NCBI GenBank assembly: GCA_903939755.1 | Contig: CAJAII010000047.1 | Coordinates: 1 to 53,454, forward strand | Reading direction: 5' to 3' | Length of the DNA: 53,454 bases | Source: an uncultured Flavobacteriales bacterium | GTDB taxonomy: Bacteria > Bacteroidota > Bacteroidia > Flavobacteriales_D > Crocinitomicaceae | In this document: piece after piece, positions 49,475-53,454 of the stretch | Position numbering within the stretch: the stretch's first letter is position 1 | Layout: every line of letters starts with the position of its first letter | Made by a program: the position numbers and the translations under genes | Notes under the pieces: model-generated | What the model saw: only the letters and a program-made list of their open reading frames with translations | The model's database searches: none | What the model was told of the DNA's origin: nothing

Positions 49475-49651
49475 ATGGAAGTAAAAAAGATAAGTGGAAC
49501 TAAAATTGGCGGTGTTGTATTTTTTGGATGTATGTTTATTGGAGCTGGCATCGGAATGCTATTTAATGAACAAGAAATTGGCGGTGCATTTGGAATGGGA
49601 GTTGGATCTATTGCAATGGGAGGAATTTGGGCTTATTACAGACAAAAATAA
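49475..49651 (+). CDS. 58-residue glycine-rich membrane protein
   Basis: A short gene, 17 nt after gcvT on the same strand. The product has 58 residues: a basic start (MEVKKISGTK), a hydrophobic glycine-rich helix (~11-30), a short acidic turn (NEQE), a second Gly-rich helix (~35-54, GAFGMGVGSIAMGGIWAYY) and the tail RQK. The two helices make it a likely helical-hairpin inner-membrane protein. Codon use and the clear ATG/TAA support a real gene, but I know no family. The repeat at 49647 begins at its stop codon. Confidence 0.6.
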   Translation: MEVKKISGTKIGGVVFFGCMFIGAGIGMLFNEQEIGGAFGMGVGSIAMGGIWAYYRQK

Positions 49652-49775
49652 TTGTGTACCGTGCCTCTCGACTTCGCTCGATGCCCTTTAAGTAAATCGA
49701 GCGCAGTCGAGAGATACTTAAATCAAAACGTATCGTAGTTTCGGTGTATCTTAGGATTGGAGATAATGAATTCTT
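49647..49775. repeat. 129-bp intergenic repeat, copy 1, with long palindrome
   Basis: Aligns without gaps to 49892-50020, with about 12 differences over 129 bases by eye. It holds an inverted repeat: left arm 49666-49681 and right arm 49697-49712 (tcgagcgcagtcgaga) pair over 16 bp with one mismatch around a 15-nt loop. Similar cgagcgcagtcgag palindromes are, from memory, common between genes in Flavobacteriia. This copy overlaps the stop codon of the 58-residue gene. Confidence 0.9.
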
Positions 49776-49891
49776 GATATTTAACATTAAAATATTTTTA
49801 CTGGTACGATTGCCAATAATTCGTTTTTTTAGTCTCGATTGGCAAAGAGAGGATGAAGATCCGCCTTGGCGCAGCATTTCACTCATCAAAT
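49776..49891. other. spacer between the two 129-bp repeats
   Basis: 116 bp without a convincing gene. An 8-bp inverted repeat is present: ttgccaat (49810-49817) and attggcaa (49838-49845). The right half (ggatgaagatccgccttggcg) is more GC-rich than its surroundings. No promoter or RNA gene was recognised. Confidence 0.5.
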
Positions 49892-50020
49892 AATAATTGT
49901 GTACCGTGCATCTCAACTCCGCTCGATGCCCTTTAAGTAAATCGAGCGCAGTCGAGAGATACTTAAATCCAAATACATCTTAATTTCAGTTCATCTTAGG
50001 ATTGGAGATAATGAATTCTT
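49892..50020. repeat. 129-bp intergenic repeat, copy 2
   Basis: Second copy, in the same orientation as 49647-49775. The right palindrome arm (49942-49957) is identical to copy 1. The left arm (49911-49926) has two mismatches against it. It ends 130 bp before radC. Confidence 0.9.
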
Positions 50021-50041
50021 TATGACAATTTTCCGATTTTT

Positions 50042-50054
50042 TCCGCCGGGCGGA
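50042..50054. other. GC-rich short hairpin upstream of radC
   Basis: TCCGCCGGGCGGA forms a strong small stem (tccgc/gcgga) in an AT-rich context. It lies directly after the second 129-bp repeat and about 95 bp before the radC start. Role unknown. Confidence 0.5.
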
Positions 50055-50149
50055 GGACAATTGTGGGATATAAATCAAACATCACATTCAATAAATAAGG
50101 CATAATCTTGTTTAGTGTGCAGTTAACTAATATTCGCGACAATTTATTA

Positions 50150-50836
50150 ATGAATACAAACGGAATAAAAAATTGGGCGGCAGATGATCGCCCAAGAGAA
50201 AAACTATTATTAAAAGGAAAATCAGCTCTTTCTGATGCGGAATTAATTGCAATCATTATTGGCTCTGGCACGCAAAACCTAAGTGCATTGGACGTAGCAA
50301 AAGAAATATTAAAAGAATACAATGGCGATTTATTAAAATTTTCAAGGGTACAAACAAATGAATTAATGAAAATTAAAGGAATCGGTCAAGCTAAAGCAGT
50401 AAGTATAATTGCTTGTTTAGAATTAGGTCGAAGGCGACAACAAGCCTCCAAAAAAGAAACCATAAAAATCACTCAGTCCTCCCAAGTTTACGACTATTTA
50501 CGCCCCTACCTTTCCGACCTACAACACGAAGAGTTTTTTGCTATTTACTTAACTAACAGCAACGAAATTATTCAGCATAAACAAATTTCGATCGGTAGCA
50601 TGACTGGCACCTTAGCAGATGGGAAAATTATCTTCCGAAATGCGTTGTCATTGCATGCTACTGGAATTATTCTTAGTCATAATCACCCTAGCGGAAATTG
50701 TAAACCAAGTCAAAAAGATATCCAATTGACCAAGCAACTCGTTCAATTTAGTCAATGTATCGATTTATCTATCCTTGACCACCTAATTTTCACCGATAAT
50801 GGTTATTTTAGCTTTGCCGATGAAGGACTTTTATAA
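50150..50836 (+). CDS. radC: RadC-family JAB/MPN-domain protein
   Basis: A 228-residue protein from ATG 50150. A TTG at 50108 is in frame, but the family begins with the GIKNWAADDRPREKLL motif just after this ATG. An N-terminal helix-hairpin-helix region (~60-95, LMKIKGIGQAKAVSIIA) precedes a JAB1/MPN-like metalloprotease-fold domain with the JAMM motif SHNHPSGNCKPSQKD. Historically named for DNA repair, but its true function is unsettled. It ends 3 nt before wecB. Confidence 0.93.
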   Translation: MNTNGIKNWAADDRPREKLLLKGKSALSDAELIAIIIGSGTQNLSALDVAKEILKEYNGDLLKFSRVQTNELMKIKGIGQAKAVSIIACLELGRRRQQASKKETIKITQSSQVYDYLRPYLSDLQHEEFFAIYLTNSNEIIQHKQISIGSMTGTLADGKIIFRNALSLHATGIILSHNHPSGNCKPSQKDIQLTKQLVQFSQCIDLSILDHLIFTDNGYFSFADEGLL

Positions 50837-50839
50837 ATT

Positions 50840-51991
50840 ATGAATAGAAAAAAAATTATCACCATAATCGGTGCTCGCCCACAAATAATTAAAGCAGCCG
50901 CTATCAGTAGAGCTATACGCATTCATTTTTCAGATAAATTGGAAGAAATTATTGTTCATACTGGGCAACACTACGATGAAAATATGTCAGAAGTGTTTTT
51001 CACAGAATTAGGAATTCCATCACCAAATCATAATTTACAAATTGGAAGTGGTAATCATGGCGCTCAAACAGGGAGAATGATGATTGGATTAGAAGAAATA
51101 TTTATCCTTGAAAAGCCAGATGCCGTTTTAGTTTATGGCGACACAAACTCAACCGTCGCTGGCGCATTGGCCGCAGCCAAAATACACATTCCACTTATAC
51201 ATGTGGAAGCTGGTTTACGTAGTTTTAACAAAGCTATGCCAGAAGAACTCAATCGAATTGCTTGCGATCATATGTCTACCCTACTCTTTACCCCAAGTTC
51301 CAATGGATTGGAGAATCTAGCCAAAGAAGGATTTGATCTTTCTACCCATACTAAAGCAAGTATAGACCAACCGAATATATACCATTGTGGCGATGTAATG
51401 TACGACAACAGCATGTATTTTGCTGATCTATCAGCACAAAAATCCACCATTCTCAATGAGCTTGGGATTACAAATGACCATTTTATTTTATGTACGATTC
51501 ATCGTGATTCAAATACCGATGACCCAGAAAAATTGAATGCCATTTTTAGTGCTTTATTAAAAATCCAACAAGATTCAGGATGGACAATCATATTACCACT
51601 CCATCCAAGAGCACGCAAAAAAATGGAAGAGGGACTACTACCCGAAACAAAAGCTTTTTTAGCTTCAAATAACAAAATTCAACTTATTCCTCCAACTGGT
51701 TTTTTATCCATAATTGCACTAGAAAGAAATGCGCAATTAATAATTACCGATAGCGGTGGCTTACAAAAAGAAGCTTTCTTTTTTGGAAAACCTTGTGTAA
51801 TATTACGTGAGCAAACAGAGTGGATTGAAATCGTTCAAAATGGAAATGCTATATTAACAGGAGCAGACGAAGAAAAAATCATCCATGCTTTTACTAGCTT
51901 AACAGCTCGAGAAGATTTTACATTTCCCAATTTTTATGGTGATGCAAAAGCGGCGGAATTTATTTGTTCAAAAATTATTAGCGATTTATAA
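50840..51991 (+). CDS. wecB: UDP-N-acetylglucosamine 2-epimerase (non-hydrolysing)
   Basis: A 383-residue GT-B-fold enzyme that interconverts UDP-GlcNAc and UDP-ManNAc, a precursor for surface polysaccharides. Family motifs: GARPQIIKAAA, HTGQHYDENMS, VYGDTNSTVAGALAA, HVEAGLRSFNKAMPEELNR, CTIHRDSNTDDPE and ITDSGGLQKEAFFFGKPCVILREQTEW. The length is typical. It shares one base with the next gene, pointing to joint expression with the deacetylase-like protein. Confidence 0.95.
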   Translation: MNRKKIITIIGARPQIIKAAAISRAIRIHFSDKLEEIIVHTGQHYDENMSEVFFTELGIPSPNHNLQIGSGNHGAQTGRMMIGLEEIFILEKPDAVLVYGDTNSTVAGALAAAKIHIPLIHVEAGLRSFNKAMPEELNRIACDHMSTLLFTPSSNGLENLAKEGFDLSTHTKASIDQPNIYHCGDVMYDNSMYFADLSAQKSTILNELGITNDHFILCTIHRDSNTDDPEKLNAIFSALLKIQQDSGWTIILPLHPRARKKMEEGLLPETKAFLASNNKIQLIPPTGFLSIIALERNAQLIITDSGGLQKEAFFFGKPCVILREQTEWIEIVQNGNAILTGADEEKIIHAFTSLTAREDFTFPNFYGDAKAAEFICSKIISDL

Positions 51992-53265
51992 TGCTTTTTA
52001 TTTACACGGAAACCATTTCAAACAGACTTGATTATACCCTTGATTTTATTTTTAAGTCAAGGGGAATTGAATATGTCTTATGTGATGATTTCGTAGTATT
52101 TGAAAGACTTGATGGCCAACGACTTAATTATTCAGATAGACATTTTGAGTCCATCAAAAAAATAATCCCTTCCCCCTTACTATTTGATCAAAAGATAAGA
52201 GACTACGATATAAAATACCATGAATTTAACGGGGTTGATTGCCTTCAATTCGATGATGTGGCTGATCCCCTTTCAAGCATATTCTATATTCTAACAAGGA
52301 TGGAAGAATATAATTCCAAATTACGTGATAAGCACGGGCGATTTGAGGGAAAAAATTCAACATTATTCAGATACGATTGGCATGAAAAGGCCATTTGTGA
52401 CCGTTGGAGTGAATCAATTCTAGATTTCCTTTCTATTTCATCAAAATCCAACAGTAAAGACTTTCAGTTTTTACCCACCTTCGATATTGACAATGCCTAC
52501 GCCTATAAGCATAAAGGATTTATCCGTTCATCTTTGGCTAATTTACGTGATTTCATTACTGGACACACACGGCGATTATTAGAACGTCAAAATGTACAAA
52601 GCGGCTTAAAAAAAGATCCATTTGACACCTATGATATCATTGAAGACACCATAAAAAATGGCTATAATGCACTGCTATTTTGGCTACTTGGGGATTATGC
52701 TAAATTTGATAAAAACCTGTCCTACAAACACCCAAAACATCAAAAAATAATTCGTAGAATGAATGAGCATATTGAAATAGGTATTCATCCCAGTTATAAA
52801 TCAACTACCTATTATTATTATTTACACCAAGAAATTGAACGATTAGAAGAAATAATAGATAAAAGGGTTCATAAAAGCAGGCAGCATTACTTAAAACTTG
52901 AGTTTCCACTAAGTTACCAGTCATTGATTGACAATGAAATCACCGATGACTACACCATGGGATATGCAGATATTGCTGGATTTAGAGCAGGGACAGCTCA
53001 TTCGTTTCTTTGGTTTGATCTTTCTACCAATGCAGTAACGAGCTTACGTATACATCCATTCGTTTATATGGATGGAACCTTAAACCAATATTTAAAACTT
53101 AGCCCTAATGAAGCAAAAGAAAAGATCCAGCAATTATGGGAAGAAGTTAAAAGATACGGTGGAGATTTCATTTTCATTTGGCATAATGAAACGCTGGGTG
53201 AAAAACGGAAATGGAAAGGATGGTTAGATGTGTATTATTTTACACTCGAATTGAAAAATAAGTAG
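51991..53265 (+). CDS. polysaccharide deacetylase-like protein with DUF7033-like N-terminal domain
   Basis: A 424-residue cytoplasmic protein with no signal peptide. Residues ~1-155 resemble the N-terminal domain (DUF7033-type) found before deacetylase folds in Bacteroidota (DVADPLSSIFYILTRMEEYN, RYDWHEKAICDRW). The rest is NodB/CE4-like: FDIDNAY with D165 and D167, and the metal motif IGIHPSY with H266 and S268. Near the end are GYADIAGFRAGTA and FIFIWHNETLG. Such proteins are often encoded in polysaccharide clusters, in line with wecB immediately upstream (1-nt overlap). The exact substrate is unknown. Confidence 0.83.
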   Translation: MLFIYTETISNRLDYTLDFIFKSRGIEYVLCDDFVVFERLDGQRLNYSDRHFESIKKIIPSPLLFDQKIRDYDIKYHEFNGVDCLQFDDVADPLSSIFYILTRMEEYNSKLRDKHGRFEGKNSTLFRYDWHEKAICDRWSESILDFLSISSKSNSKDFQFLPTFDIDNAYAYKHKGFIRSSLANLRDFITGHTRRLLERQNVQSGLKKDPFDTYDIIEDTIKNGYNALLFWLLGDYAKFDKNLSYKHPKHQKIIRRMNEHIEIGIHPSYKSTTYYYYLHQEIERLEEIIDKRVHKSRQHYLKLEFPLSYQSLIDNEITDDYTMGYADIAGFRAGTAHSFLWFDLSTNAVTSLRIHPFVYMDGTLNQYLKLSPNEAKEKIQQLWEEVKRYGGDFIFIWHNETLGEKRKWKGWLDVYYFTLELKNK

Positions 53266-53310
53266 ACAAAAATCATTCAATATTAATTCATCTCATACCA
53301 ACTATTATAT

Positions 53311-53364
53311 GTGGCTAAAGCCAAATCTACTATTTCCTCTTTGATCGCTTGCTTAAAAGCAAGC
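53311..53364. repeat. REP-like pair of short palindromes
   Basis: Two palindromes close together: tggctaaagcca at 53312-53323, and gcttgcttaaaagcaagc at 53347-53364 (8-bp perfect stem, AA loop). The pair, separated by an AT-rich linker, looks like the REP/RAYT-associated intergenic elements of Bacteroidota. It may also act as a terminator for the wecB operon. The remaining 53266-53454 shows no gene. Confidence 0.5.
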
Positions 53365-53454
53365 TCAAGAGATAATTAACAGATTCAATAACAATTATCT
53401 ATTCAGTTTGGCTTTATCACCATTTTCTATTTATCTAACTACAGAGAAAAAGCA

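Noticed and set aside
49608..49916. Open frame of 102 codons on the minus strand across repeat copy 1 and the spacer
   Set aside because: It runs through the palindromic repeat and the end of the 58-residue gene, has no recognisable domain or promoter, and is best explained by chance openness.
49647..50020. CRISPR array
   Set aside because: Only two long copies, no short regular spacers and no cas genes.
50108..50149. TTG start for radC
   Set aside because: The conserved family N terminus begins right after ATG 50150.

Overview
The window looks like a chromosomal segment of a low-GC Bacteroidota bacterium, most likely in the order Flavobacteriales. The signs are the abundance of type IX secretion (T9SS) cargo and machinery, Bacteroidota-type promoters of the TAnnTTTG form, a lack of obvious Shine-Dalgarno sequences, and Bacteroidota-specific families such as PorP/SprF, SprB-repeat/CHU_C proteins and a DUF6913-like protein. 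A narrower placement (for example Crocinitomicaceae) is only a guess. No rRNA, tRNA, CRISPR array, transposase, integrase or phage gene was seen.

Layout. 1-6.6 kb: a T9SS-exported PKD/repeat protein, a small membrane protein with a perfectly periodic cysteine tail, a secreted coiled-coil protein, and a two-gene unit of a von Willebrand A protein plus a Cys-rich, winged-helix-like protein. 6.7-9.0 kb: a histone-deacetylase-fold hydrolase and a CapA-like protein. 9.0-15.8 kb: a tightly packed minus-strand operon (subtilase, NTF2-like protein, prmC, ligA, DUF6913-like, dapA, VanX-like dipeptidase) in which nearly every stop overlaps the next start. 16.0-20.8 kb: a T9SS subtilase and a T9SS M1 metallopeptidase. 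The M1 gene is followed by a decayed tandem copy of its own 3' end and a bidirectional terminator.

21.3-31.9 kb (minus): guaA, a LysM/periplasmic-binding-like protein and hemF, then a CHU_C giant adhesin, PorP/SprF and an OmpA/PD40 protein. The last three form the usual unit in which a SprF-type outer-membrane partner serves a type-B-CTD cargo. 32.0-36.6 kb (plus): secA, a DUF2520 Rossmann protein and a KdsC-type phosphatase. These run head-on, with no gap, into an aminotransferase IV gene and a rhomboid protease on the minus strand (36.6-38.1 kb).

38.2-49.7 kb (plus): an L,D-transpeptidase lipoprotein, rpe, an unknown secreted protein, a CvfB-like S1 protein, an RluA-type pseudouridine synthase with a long N-terminal extension, a T9SS protein with a lamin-tail domain that appears nested in an FN3 domain, an outer-membrane barrel, efp, gcvT and a 58-residue glycine-rich membrane protein. 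49.65-50.02 kb carries two 129-bp palindrome-containing repeats. 50.15-53.27 kb: radC, wecB and a polysaccharide-deacetylase-like protein, ending in REP-like palindromes at the right edge.

Most of the window is core metabolism and envelope biology. Cell-wall functions (dapA, VanX-like, L,D-transpeptidase, KdsC, WecB) and T9SS export dominate. The least explained parts are the VWA/winged-helix pair, the heptad-cysteine membrane protein, the nested lamin-tail domain, the decayed M1 duplicate and the intergenic palindromic repeats.
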